In this document: positions 52,027 through 61,109 of the stretch, piece by piece
How positions within the stretch are numbered: position 1 is the stretch's first letter
Layout: the number at the start of each line of letters is the position of its first letter
NCBI RefSeq assembly: GCF_030815095.1
Contig: NZ_JAUSWF010000002.1
Span: 115,291-179,290, forward strand
Length of the DNA: 64,000 nt
Reading direction: 5' to 3'
Origin: Aedoeadaptatus ivorii
GTDB lineage: Bacteria > Bacillota > Clostridia > Tissierellales > Peptoniphilaceae
Translations under genes and position numbers: made by a program
The notes under the pieces: generated by a model
Seen by the model: the letters and a program-made list of their open reading frames with translations, nothing else
The model's database searches: none
What the model was told of the DNA's origin: nothing

Positions 52027-55000
52027 ATGGTACATCCTGTTCAATACGGCAAACGGGAGAGAATGAGCTATTCGAGGATCGACGATGTGTTGGAGATCCC
52101 CAATCTGTTGGAGGTGCAGACCTCTTCGTTTCAGTGGCTGATCGACGAAGGTCTGAAAGAGGTATTTCGAGATATTTCGCCCATCGAGGACTTCGCGGGC
52201 AATCTGATTCTCGAATTCGTAGACTATTACGTATCCGACGATAAGAAATACGACTTCGAAGAAGCCAAACAGAAGGATACCAATTATTCGGCGCCTTTGA
52301 AGGTAAAGGTCCGCCTGATCAACACGGAAATCGGCGATGTAAAGGAACAGGAAGTATTTATGGGGGATCTGCCCCTGATGAGCGACACCGGCACCTTCGT
52401 CATCAACGGGGCGGAACGGGTCGTCGTCAGTCAACTGGTTCGCTCCCCCGGCGCCTATTATAAGGAAGAACTCGACAAGACGGGCAAGAGCCTGTTTTCT
52501 TCGACCCTGATCCCCAACCGCGGTGCGTGGTTGGAATTCGAGACCGACGCCCAGGGCGTGATCAATGTACGCATCGACAGAACCCGCAAAATCCCCATCA
52601 CGATTTTACTCCGCGCCATCGGCATCGAATCCAATCTGGAAATCACCCGCTTAATGGGAGAGACCGAGGAGCTTTTAAAGGTATTCGAAAAGGACCAAAC
52701 CAGCAACAAGCAGGAAGCCCTTCTGGAAATCTACAAGAAGCTGCGTCCCGGCGAGCCGCCGACGGTAGAATCCGCCCAGTCTCTGTTCGAGAATATGTTC
52801 TTCGATGCCCGCCGCTACGATATGGCGAAGGTGGGCCGCTATAAGTTCAACAAGAAGCTGGCACTTCGCGAACGTCTCGAAAATCGCGTAGTCGCTGAAG
52901 ACGTAATCGACGGCGAGACCGGCGAGATCCTGGCGAAGGCGGGGGATCGGGTGGATCGCGCGGCGGCAATCGAGATCGAAAACGCCGGCATCAATCGCGT
53001 AGAAATCCTCGTCGACGACATCAACGACCCGGGCGAAAAGCGCAAGCTCGTGCTCCTGGGCAACAATTTTGTGAATCCCGCGGCATTGGATTTGGATTTG
53101 GACTTTGAAGCCCTGGGCTTTAAGGAAAAAATCTACCTGCCTCGCCTTAAGGAACTCCTCGAGGAATACGAAGGCGAAGAACTGATCGCGCGGATCAAGT
53201 TACACTATAAGGAACTGACGCCGAAGCACATTTTAATCGACGATATTTTGGCGGCGGTCAACTACGAATTCAATCTGTTCCACGGCATCGGAAATACCGA
53301 CGACATCGACCACTTGGGCAATCGCCGCATCCGTTCTGTGGGAGAGCTGTTGCAGAACCAATTTCGCATCGGCCTGACCCGCATGGAACGGGTGATTCGC
53401 GAGCGCATGGCGGTACAGGACCCGGATGCGTCCACGCCGCAGTCCTTGATCAACATTCGTCCGGTGACGGCGGCGATCAAGGAATTTTTCGGCTCTTCGC
53501 AGCTGTCTCAGTTTATGGACCAAAACAACCCGCTGTCGGAGCTGACCCACAAGCGCCGTCTGTCGGCATTGGGACCAGGCGGTCTTTCTAGGGACCGCGC
53601 CGGCATGGAGGTACGGGACGTCCACAATTCCCACTACGGCCGGATGTGCCCCATCGAGACGCCGGAAGGTCCGAATATCGGGTTGATTACCTCGCTTACG
53701 ACCTATGCCCGCATCAATGAATACGGCTTTATCGAGGCGCCCTACCGCAAGGTAAAAAAGGGTGAAGGCGTCGTGACCTCCGAGATCGAGTACATCACCG
53801 CCGATATCGAGGACGAAAATATCATCGCCCAGGCGGACGAAAAGATCGACGAAAACGGACACTTCGTAAACGAGCGGGTTATCGGCCGGGGACACGAAGG
53901 GGTCGTGGATATCTTCCACCGCGAAGACATTACCTATATGGACGTCTCGCCGCAACAGATCGTCGCGGTAGGGACCAGCATGATTCCGTTTTTGGAAAAC
54001 GACGACGCGAACCGTGCGTTGATGGGCTCGAACATGCAGCGGCAGGCAGTGCCCCTCTTAAAAACCGAAGCGCCCATCGTGGCGACGGGCATCGAGTACA
54101 AGACGGCCCGGGACTCCGGCGTCTGCGTGATTTCCACCTGCGACGGCACCATTTCTAAAGTGAGCAGCAGCTCCATTACCGTGACGCCCGACGACGGCAC
54201 GGACGATGTGGTCTTTACGCTCCATAAATTCGAAAAGGCGAACCAAGGCACCACCATTAATCAGCGGCCCATCGTCAAGACCGGACAAAAGGTAGAACGC
54301 GGCGAAATCATCGCCGACGGACCCTCCACCGATTTGGGCGAGATGGCCTTGGGGAAAAATATCCTGATCGCCTTTATGAACTGGGAAGGCTATAACTACG
54401 AGGACGCGATGCTGATCAACGAAGAGCTGGTCATCGACGACGTTCTCACCTCCCTCCACATCGAAGAATATGAATCCGAGGCACGCGATACAAAGCTCGG
54501 ACCGGAAGAGATTACCCGCGATATTTCCAATGTGGACGACGATATGCTCAAAGATCTCGACGAGCGGGGCATTATCCGCGTTGGCGCCGAGGTAAACCCC
54601 GGCGACATTTTGGTGGGCAAGGTGACGCCCAAGGGCGAAACCGAGCTCTCGGCGGAAGAGCGGCTCTTGCGGGCGATCTTCGGCGAAAAGGCGCGGGAAG
54701 TGCGTGACACCTCTCTGCGCCTGCCCCACGGGGAAGCGGGGATTGTCGTAGACGTCAAGACCTTCAGCCGCGCGGACGGCGACGAACTGCAACCCGGCGT
54801 AAACGAAATGGTGCGGGTATATATCGCCACCAAGCGCAAGATTCAGGTGGGCGACAAGATGTGCGGTCGCCACGGCAACAAGGGCGTCATCTCTCGGGTA
54901 CTGCCCAAGGAAGATATGCCCTACATGCCCGACGGCCGTCCCATTCAGATCGTACTGAACCCCCTCGGGGTTCCCTCCCGTATGAATTTGGGACAAGTTC

Positions 55001-55722
55001 TCGAGGTCCACTTGGGCCTTGCGGCGAAACAACTGAACTGGCACGTGGCGACGCCGGTATTCGACGGCGCCAACGAGCAGGATATCTTTGACACCTTGGA
55101 AGAAGCGGGTTTTTCCGCCGACGGCAAGGTACAACTCCGCGACGGACGCACCGGAGAGGAGTTTAACAACCCGGTCACCGTAGGCTATATGTATATGTTG
55201 AAACTGCACCACTTGGTCGACGAAAAGATTCACTCCCGTTCCACCGGGCCCTACTCTCTCGTCACCCAGCAACCCCTCGGCGGCCGCGCCCAATTCGGCG
55301 GGCAACGGTTCGGGGAGATGGAGGTTTGGGCGCTGGAGGCATACGGCGCCAGCCATACCCTGCAGGAGATGCTCACGGTAAAATCCGACGACATCGTCGG
55401 CCGGGTCAAGACCTACGAGGCCATCGTCAAGGGCGAAAACATTCCCCAGCCGGGCATTCCCGAATCCTTTAAGGTATTGATCAAGGAACTCGAAGCCCTC
55501 GCTCTGGAGATCAAGGTACTGGACGAAAACGAAGAAGAAGTGGATCTCAGCCACGACGACGAAGAACTGAACCACTTGGACAATATGGATGGCAAGATCG
55601 AAGGAGAAGACGCAGGGGAATTGATCGAAGGCAAGAGAAGCGCAAAACCGCTTGCGGGCATCCGCAAGATTTCCGGCGACGCGATCCCCCAAGGCTTTAC
55701 AGAGGATGCGGATGAAGAATAA
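52027..55722 (+). CDS. rpoB: RNA polymerase beta subunit
   Basis: 1231 residues. Begins MVHPVQYGKRERMSYSRI; the rifampicin region reads SQLSQFMDQNNPLSELTHKR followed by RRLSALGPGG, the wild-type (sensitive-type) residues, then RDVHNSHYGRMCPIETPEGP. Later NYEDAMLINE, KMCGRHGNKGVIS and the end GGQRFGEMEVWALEAYGA. GTGAGG precedes the ATG. Unusually, rplJ-rplL do not precede it; vanW does. 47 bases separate it from rpoC. Confidence 0.98.
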   Translation: MVHPVQYGKRERMSYSRIDDVLEIPNLLEVQTSSFQWLIDEGLKEVFRDISPIEDFAGNLILEFVDYYVSDDKKYDFEEAKQKDTNYSAPLKVKVRLINTEIGDVKEQEVFMGDLPLMSDTGTFVINGAERVVVSQLVRSPGAYYKEELDKTGKSLFSSTLIPNRGAWLEFETDAQGVINVRIDRTRKIPITILLRAIGIESNLEITRLMGETEELLKVFEKDQTSNKQEALLEIYKKLRPGEPPTVESAQSLFENMFFDARRYDMAKVGRYKFNKKLALRERLENRVVAEDVIDGETGEILAKAGDRVDRAAAIEIENAGINRVEILVDDINDPGEKRKLVLLGNNFVNPAALDLDLDFEALGFKEKIYLPRLKELLEEYEGEELIARIKLHYKELTPKHILIDDILAAVNYEFNLFHGIGNTDDIDHLGNRRIRSVGELLQNQFRIGLTRMERVIRERMAVQDPDASTPQSLINIRPVTAAIKEFFGSSQLSQFMDQNNPLSELTHKRRLSALGPGGLSRDRAGMEVRDVHNSHYGRMCPIETPEGPNIGLITSLTTYARINEYGFIEAPYRKVKKGEGVVTSEIEYITADIEDENIIAQADEKIDENGHFVNERVIGRGHEGVVDIFHREDITYMDVSPQQIVAVGTSMIPFLENDDANRALMGSNMQRQAVPLLKTEAPIVATGIEYKTARDSGVCVISTCDGTISKVSSSSITVTPDDGTDDVVFTLHKFEKANQGTTINQRPIVKTGQKVERGEIIADGPSTDLGEMALGKNILIAFMNWEGYNYEDAMLINEELVIDDVLTSLHIEEYESEARDTKLGPEEITRDISNVDDDMLKDLDERGIIRVGAEVNPGDILVGKVTPKGETELSAEERLLRAIFGEKAREVRDTSLRLPHGEAGIVVDVKTFSRADGDELQPGVNEMVRVYIATKRKIQVGDKMCGRHGNKGVISRVLPKEDMPYMPDGRPIQIVLNPLGVPSRMNLGQVLEVHLGLAAKQLNWHVATPVFDGANEQDIFDTLEEAGFSADGKVQLRDGRTGEEFNNPVTVGYMYMLKLHHLVDEKIHSRSTGPYSLVTQQPLGGRAQFGGQRFGEMEVWALEAYGASHTLQEMLTVKSDDIVGRVKTYEAIVKGENIPQPGIPESFKVLIKELEALALEIKVLDENEEEVDLSHDDEELNHLDNMDGKIEGEDAGELIEGKRSAKPLAGIRKISGDAIPQGFTEDADEE

Positions 55723-55769
55723 TCCGTCCCACGAAGTCGCACTGCATATAGGAAAGGAGAGAGTGCTCC

Positions 55770-58700
55770 TTGAGCAATAACGAACTATTTCATTCCATTA
55801 AAATCGGATTGGCCTCGTCGGCAAAAATCAGATCCTGGTCGTACGGGGAGGTAAAAAAACCCGAGACCATCAACTACAGAACCTTAAAACCCGAAAAAGA
55901 AGGTCTGTTCTGCGAAAAGATCTTCGGTCCCACCAAGGACTGGGAGTGTTCCTGCGGAAAATATAAAAGAGTCCGCTATAAAGGCGTCGTCTGCGAAAAA
56001 TGTGGCGTCGAAGTCACCAAGGCGAAGGTGCGCCGGGAACGTATGGGCCATATCGAACTGGCCGCTCCGGTTTCCCATATCTGGTACTTTAAGGGCATCC
56101 CCTCCCGCATGGGCCTGATTTTAGACATCAGCCCCCGGGCGCTGGAGAAGGTATTGTACTTTGCTTCGTATATCGTAACCAAGGTAGAGCCGGGCGAAAC
56201 CCATCTCTACGAAAAGCAGCTTTTGACCGAGACCGAATACCGCGAATACCGCAAGGAATTCGGCGACAAGTTCGAGGCGAAGATGGGCGCCGAGGCGATC
56301 CGCGACATTTTGCGCCGTACGGATCTCGATGCCATCGCCAAGGAATTGCGCGAGCAGATGGAAGATGCCACCGGACAAAAGCGGGTGCGCATTACCCGTC
56401 GACTCGAAGTTATCGAGGCATTCCGCAAATCGGGCAATAAGACCGAGTGGATGATCCTCGACTGCATCCCGGTTATTCCGCCGGAGCTGCGCCCCATGGT
56501 GCAACTCGACGGCGGGCGCTTTGCCACCTCGGACTTAAACGACCTGTATAGACGGGTCATTAACCGAAACAACCGGCTGCGCAAGCTGATGGACATCGGC
56601 GCACCGGAAATCATCGTACGAAACGAAAAGCGTATGCTGCAAGAATCCGTAGACGCATTGATCGACAACGGCAGACGGGGCCGCCCCGTCACCGGCGCCG
56701 GCAATCGGCCGCTCAAGAGCCTTTCGGAGATGCTCAAAGGGAAGCAAGGGCGCTTTCGTCAAAACCTCCTCGGAAAGCGCGTCGACTACTCCGGTCGTTC
56801 GGTTATCGTCGTAGGTCCGCAGCTGAAATTCTACCAATGTGGCCTGCCGAAAAATATGGCGCTCGAGCTCTTTAAGCCCTTTGTGATGCGCGAACTCGTC
56901 GAGCGCGAACTCGCCCACAATATCAAGAGCGCAAAGCGCATGGTAGAGCGGGTGCGCCCCGAAGTGTGGGACGTATTGGACGATGTCATCAAAGACCATC
57001 CCGTTCTCCTGAACCGGGCGCCTACGCTGCACAGATTGGGGATCCAGGCGTTTGAACCCGTGCTCGTAGAGGGCAAGGCGATCAAGCTGCACCCCTTGGC
57101 GTGTACGGCCTACAACGCCGACTTCGACGGCGACCAAATGGCGGTCCACTTGCCCCTTTCGGCGGAAGCCCAGGCGGAAGCGCGTCTATTGATGCTCTCC
57201 ACCAACAATATCTTGGCCCTAAAAGACGGTAAGCCCATCACCACGCCTTCTCAGGATATGGTCTTGGGAACCTATTATCTCACCCTCGACCGAAAGGACG
57301 CCGTAAAGGGCGACGGCTACACCTTTACCGACGTCGACGAAATGATCCACGCCTACGAAAGCGGCTATCTGCACTTGCACTCCCACGTCAAGGTGCGTCG
57401 CTTTAAGGACGCCGAGGACAAGCGCGGAAAGATCGTAGAGAGCACCGTGGGACGCTTTTTGATCAATGAGGTCATTCCGCAAGACCTCGGTTTCGTAAAC
57501 CGAAAGGAAGATCCGTATAGTCTCGAAGTCGATAAGACCATCGACAAGAAGCTCCTCGGAAGAATCATCGACCGTTGCTATAAGCTCCACGACAATCTGG
57601 AGACGGCGGAGTTCCTCGATAAGATCAAGAGCATGGGGTACCACTACTCCACCATCGGCGCCATGTCCATTTCCATGGGCGACGTCGAGATCCCCGAAGA
57701 GAAACAGGAAATTCTGGACAAAGCCGATGCGGATGTTACCAAATACGAAAAGGCGTTCCGCAAGGGCCTTATCAGCGACGAAGAGCGCTACGAACACGTC
57801 ATCGACATTTGGAACGAGGCGACCGACCACCTGACGAATAAGGTTATGGAAGGCTTTGGCGAACTCAACAATATCTTTATCTTCGCCGATTCCGGCGCGC
57901 GGGGTTCCAAGAACCAAATTCGGCAGCTCGCCGGTATGCGGGGCCTGATGGCATCGCCCTCGGGTCGTACCATCGAGGTGCCGATCACTTCGAACTTCCG
58001 CGAAGGTCTCGACGTATTGGAATTCTTTATGTCGACCCACGGTTCTCGGAAAGGTCTAGCGGATACGGCGCTGAGAACGGCGGACTCCGGATATCTTACC
58101 CGACGCCTCGTCGACGTGTCGCAACAGGTTACCGTCACCGAAGACGACTGTGGCACGAAAGAATACATCGTCGCCAAGGACTTTAAGGACGGCCGCGAGA
58201 TGATTGAAGAGCTGGGCGATCGGATCACCGGCAGAACCGCCTATGAAGACGTATTTCATCCGGAAACCGGAGAAGTCCTCGCCCATGCGGACGAACTCAT
58301 CACCGGCGATATGGCCGATGCCATCGTCGAAGCGGGGATCGACAGCGTAAAAATTCGCTCCATCCTCGGCTGTCACAGCGAGCACGGCGTCTGCGCCAAG
58401 TGCTACGGCCAAAACCTCGCCACCGGCAGAACCGTCGGCATCGGCGAGGCGGTGGGCGTCATCGCGGCACAATCCATCGGCGAGCCCGGTACCCAGCTGA
58501 CCATGCGTACCTTCCACACCGGCGGGGTCGCGGCGGCGGACATCACCCAGGGTCTTCCCCGGGTTGAAGAACTCTTCGAGGTGCGTAAGCCCAAAGGGCT
58601 TGCCATCATCGCGGAGATCGACGGTACCGTAGAAATCAAAGAGACCGCGAAGAAGCGCGAGATCGTCATCACCGGTGAAAACGGCGAATCCGAATCCTAC

Positions 58701-59306
58701 AATGTCGTCTACGGCGCGCGCATCCGCGTGAAAAATGGAGACTACGTAGAAAAAGGCGAAGAACTCACGCAGGGTTCCGTCTATCCCCAAGACCTCTTGC
58801 GGGTAAAGGGCGTCACCGGCGTGCAGGAATATATCGTAAAAGAAGTGCAGCGGGTATACCGACTGCAAGGGGTAGACATCGACGACAAGCACATCGAAGT
58901 CATCGTCAAACAGATGATGGGCAAAATGCGCATCGAAGATGCGGGAGACACCGAACTCCTTCCCGGCAGCGTGGTCACCAAATTGCGCTTTGAGAGGGCA
59001 AACGAAGAAGCCGAAGCAGAAGGACTTCGTCCGGCGATCGGCGAGCCCACCCTGTTGGGAATCACCAAGGCGTCTCTTGCGACGGAATCCTTCTTATCCG
59101 CTGCCTCCTTCCAAGAGACCACCCGCGTCCTTACCGATGCGGCGATCCAAGGCAAGCAGGACTATCTGCAGGGCCTGAAGGAAAATATCATTATCGGCCA
59201 ACTGATTCCGGCGGGTACCGGCGTGCGCAAAAACGCCGAAGTCTATCTGGAGGAGGAAAACCTCGCAGAAGAAAACCTCAAACTGCTGGAAGAGGCACAG
59301 GCATAA
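55770..59306 (+). CDS. rpoC: RNA polymerase beta' subunit
   Basis: 1178 residues from TTG 55770 (GAAAGGAGAG upstream). Zinc finger 1 CSCGKYKRVRYKGVVCEKCG, the absolutely conserved YNADFDGDQMAVHLP catalytic Mg loop, bridge-helix/trigger-loop region (GEAVGVIAAQSIGEPGTQLT and MRTFHTGGVA), and the second zinc site CHSEHGVCAKCYG-type. Full length without large lineage insertions. A terminator follows directly. Confidence 0.98.
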   Translation: MSNNELFHSIKIGLASSAKIRSWSYGEVKKPETINYRTLKPEKEGLFCEKIFGPTKDWECSCGKYKRVRYKGVVCEKCGVEVTKAKVRRERMGHIELAAPVSHIWYFKGIPSRMGLILDISPRALEKVLYFASYIVTKVEPGETHLYEKQLLTETEYREYRKEFGDKFEAKMGAEAIRDILRRTDLDAIAKELREQMEDATGQKRVRITRRLEVIEAFRKSGNKTEWMILDCIPVIPPELRPMVQLDGGRFATSDLNDLYRRVINRNNRLRKLMDIGAPEIIVRNEKRMLQESVDALIDNGRRGRPVTGAGNRPLKSLSEMLKGKQGRFRQNLLGKRVDYSGRSVIVVGPQLKFYQCGLPKNMALELFKPFVMRELVERELAHNIKSAKRMVERVRPEVWDVLDDVIKDHPVLLNRAPTLHRLGIQAFEPVLVEGKAIKLHPLACTAYNADFDGDQMAVHLPLSAEAQAEARLLMLSTNNILALKDGKPITTPSQDMVLGTYYLTLDRKDAVKGDGYTFTDVDEMIHAYESGYLHLHSHVKVRRFKDAEDKRGKIVESTVGRFLINEVIPQDLGFVNRKEDPYSLEVDKTIDKKLLGRIIDRCYKLHDNLETAEFLDKIKSMGYHYSTIGAMSISMGDVEIPEEKQEILDKADADVTKYEKAFRKGLISDEERYEHVIDIWNEATDHLTNKVMEGFGELNNIFIFADSGARGSKNQIRQLAGMRGLMASPSGRTIEVPITSNFREGLDVLEFFMSTHGSRKGLADTALRTADSGYLTRRLVDVSQQVTVTEDDCGTKEYIVAKDFKDGREMIEELGDRITGRTAYEDVFHPETGEVLAHADELITGDMADAIVEAGIDSVKIRSILGCHSEHGVCAKCYGQNLATGRTVGIGEAVGVIAAQSIGEPGTQLTMRTFHTGGVAAADITQGLPRVEELFEVRKPKGLAIIAEIDGTVEIKETAKKREIVITGENGESESYNVVYGARIRVKNGDYVEKGEELTQGSVYPQDLLRVKGVTGVQEYIVKEVQRVYRLQGVDIDDKHIEVIVKQMMGKMRIEDAGDTELLPGSVVTKLRFERANEEAEAEGLRPAIGEPTLLGITKASLATESFLSAASFQETTRVLTDAAIQGKQDYLQGLKENIIIGQLIPAGTGVRKNAEVYLEEENLAEENLKLLEEAQA

Positions 59307-59337
59307 CAAAAGCTCCGCGAAAGCGGAGTTTTTTATT
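59307..59337 (+). terminator. Terminator of rpoBC
   Basis: AGCTCCGC, GAAA tetraloop, GCGGAGTTTTTT (59311-59334). Confidence 0.88.
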
Positions 59338-59392
59338 TGACGGGACGGCCAAAACGTGGAATAATTTTACAATACGTATTGTAAAATTATTC
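59337..59392 (+). promoter_or_regulatory. bioY promoter with a 34-bp perfect palindrome
   Basis: -35 TTGACG (59337-59342), 17 bases, -10 AATAAT (59360-59365). A perfect 34-bp palindrome (59359-59392; core TTTACAATAC/GTATTGTAAA) covers the -10, the predicted start near 59372 and ends at the base before GGAGG. Strong candidate operator for a biotin-responsive repressor, such as a BirA-type regulator; the regulator is not in the window. Confidence 0.7.
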
Positions 59393-59404
59393 GGAGGTAT
59401 TCTT

Positions 59405-59944
59405 ATGAAAACAAAACATTTGACCGCCGTCGCCATGTATTTAGCCCTCATTATACTGAGCGGCATGATCGCCATCCCCATGCCCGTCGGCGTGCCTGTG
59501 GTGCTGCAGAATATGATGCTGTTTATGGCCGGGGGCATCCTCGGGAAAAAGTACGGCACTCTCACCGCCGCCGTCTTTGTCCTCGCCGTGGCATTGGGTT
59601 TACCGGTGCTTCCCGGCGGTCGCGGCGGCGCGGCGGTATTTTTCGGCATATCGGGGAGCTTTTTTATCGGCTATGTGCTCGCGCCCTTCTTGGTGGGCCT
59701 TGCGCTCGAAAAATATACGAAGCGAAACTTCCTTACATTTTTTATCGTCTATTTTCTCTTCGGCGCGGTGCTTATCAATCTGACCGGCCTTTTGAGTATG
59801 TCGATCCACAGCGGGGGGATAAAGCCGGCGCTCGTAGCGATGGCGGGATTTTTGCCCATCGATACATTAAAAGCGGCCTTCGCCGCCTGGGTCAGCGAAC
59901 GGATCTATGCGACGGGAAAGCTGAATGCTTTTATCGGATCGTGA
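59405..59944 (+). CDS. bioY: Biotin transporter BioY (ECF S-component)
   Basis: 179 residues, about six transmembrane helices. Family features: MYLALIILSGMIAIPMPVGVPVVLQ at the N-terminus, GGILGKKYGTLTAAVFVL, ALGLPVLPGGRGGAAVFFG, the substrate-binding loop region, and MAGFLPIDTLKAAFAA-type end. It binds biotin and works with a shared energising module (EcfAA'T) or alone. Single gene with its own promoter and operator. A CCCGA-AAA-TCGGG hairpin follows the stop. Confidence 0.92.
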   Translation: MKTKHLTAVAMYLALIILSGMIAIPMPVGVPVVLQNMMLFMAGGILGKKYGTLTAAVFVLAVALGLPVLPGGRGGAAVFFGISGSFFIGYVLAPFLVGLALEKYTKRNFLTFFIVYFLFGAVLINLTGLLSMSIHSGGIKPALVAMAGFLPIDTLKAAFAAWVSERIYATGKLNAFIGS

Positions 59945-59970
59945 AAAATCCCGAAAATCGGGTAAAAACC

Positions 59971-59999
59971 TTGCTTAACGGCATAAATAGTGGTATACT
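59971..59999 (+). promoter_or_regulatory. str operon promoter
   Basis: TTGCTT (59971-59976), 17 bases, TATACT (59994-59999); start about 60006, giving a leader of about 105 bases to rpsL. Confidence 0.75.
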
Positions 60000-60027
60000 A
60001 CTCGAGTGTAAATCGACAGGAACGTGG

Positions 60028-60050
60028 AACTACCCGAAAGGGTAGTTTTT
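60028..60050 (+). terminator. Terminator-like hairpin in the rpsL leader
   Basis: AACTACCC (60028-60035), GAAA tetraloop, GGGTAGTT (60040-60047), TTT. It falls about 22-45 bases after the predicted start and would stop transcription before rpsL unless bypassed. Candidate attenuator; alternatively it ends a tiny RNA of about 45 bases. Confidence 0.72.
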
Positions 60051-60110
60051 CATGAGTGAAAATCGATTTGTGCTGTTAGATTTTACTTTATTTCAAAGGA
60101 GGTGCACTCA

Positions 60111-60527
60111 GTGCCTACAATTAATCAACTCGTCAAGAGAGGTAGAAAGAAGATGGAGACCAAGTCCAAATCTCCGGCTTTGGGCTTCAACTACGATTCC
60201 TTGAAGAAAGAACAAACCGTGGTCAACTCCCCGCAAAAGCGAGGTGTTTGCGTGGCGGTACGTACCGTAACCCCGAAGAAGCCGAACTCCGCGCTTCGTA
60301 AGGTTGCCCGTGTACGTCTTTCCAACGGATACGAAGTAATGGCGTATATCCCCGGAATCGGACACAATCTGCAAGAACACAGTGTCGTATTGATTCGCGG
60401 CGGCCGTGTTAAGGACCTCCCCGGTGTGCGTTACCACATCGTGCGCGGTTCCCTCGATACCGCCGGCGTAGACGGAAGAATGCAAGCTCGTTCCAAATAC
60501 GGAGCGAAGAAACCGAAATCGAACTAA
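60111..60527 (+). CDS. rpsL: 30S ribosomal protein S12
   Basis: 138 residues from GTG 60111 (AAAGGAGGTG upstream). Starts MPTINQLVKRGRKK; TPKKPNSALRKVARVRLSNG and VKDLPGVRYHIVRG hold the two Lys positions where streptomycin-resistance changes occur, both wild-type. Decoding-centre protein; first gene of the str operon. A longer upstream frame is spurious. Confidence 0.97.
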   Translation: MPTINQLVKRGRKKMETKSKSPALGFNYDSLKKEQTVVNSPQKRGVCVAVRTVTPKKPNSALRKVARVRLSNGYEVMAYIPGIGHNLQEHSVVLIRGGRVKDLPGVRYHIVRGSLDTAGVDGRMQARSKYGAKKPKSN

Positions 60528-60530
60528 TCA

Positions 60531-60561
60531 AAGAGCACAAACTATTTTCATAGATGCTCTT
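60531..60561 (+). promoter_or_regulatory. Hairpin in the rpsL-rpsG intergenic region
   Basis: AAGAGCA (60531-60537) pairs with TGCTCTT (60555-60561), loop of 17 bases. In Escherichia coli the same intergenic interval is the S7 autoregulation target; a similar role here is possible. No T-run, so not a terminator. Confidence 0.45.
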
Positions 60562-60623
60562 GGCACACGACATTTGTCGAGTACCGATGATTTTTCTCAA
60601 CCAATAGTTAAGGAGGGAAGAGA

Positions 60624-61094
60624 ATGCCAAGAAAAGGACATATCCCCAAGAGGGAGGTCATGCCCGATCCCGTGTATGAGGATGTCGTAATCACCAAACT
60701 CATCAACAACGTTATGTTGGACGGCAAGCGCGGCACGGCACAAAAAATTGTTTACGGAGCCCTGGATTCCGTACATGAAACCACCGGCGAAGAAGCACTC
60801 GAAGTATTTTACAGAGCGCTCAACAATGTAATGCCGGTGTTGGAAGTAAAATCCCGCCGTATCGGCGGTGCGACCTATTTGGTCCCCATGGAAGTGCGTC
60901 CCGAAAGAAGACAAACCCTGGGTCTTCGCTGGATTATCCGCTATGCGAGACAACGCGGCGAAAAGACCATGGTAGAACGTCTTTTTAAAGAAATTATGGA
61001 TGCTTCCAACGGACTGGGCGGCGCCGTCAAGCGAAAAGACGAAATGCATCGTGCGGCTGAAGCCAACAAGGCCTTCGCCCACTACAGATGGTAA
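60624..61094 (+). CDS. rpsG: 30S ribosomal protein S7
   Basis: 156 residues. MPRKGHIPKREVMPDPVY, NNVMLDGKRGTAQKIVYGAL and GGATYLVPMEVRPERRQTLG are classic S7 blocks; ends HRAAEANKAFAHYRW. Binds the 16S 3' domain head and is the usual translational regulator of this operon. AAGGAGGG precedes the ATG. 15 bases from fusA. Confidence 0.97.
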   Translation: MPRKGHIPKREVMPDPVYEDVVITKLINNVMLDGKRGTAQKIVYGALDSVHETTGEEALEVFYRALNNVMPVLEVKSRRIGGATYLVPMEVRPERRQTLGLRWIIRYARQRGEKTMVERLFKEIMDASNGLGGAVKRKDEMHRAAEANKAFAHYRW

Positions 61095-61109
61095 GAAAGG
61101 GGAAAATAC

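Noticed and set aside
54058..55692. 544-residue open frame on the minus strand
   Set aside because: Lies wholly opposite rpoB; composition is the shadow of highly biased codons and there is no ribosome site.
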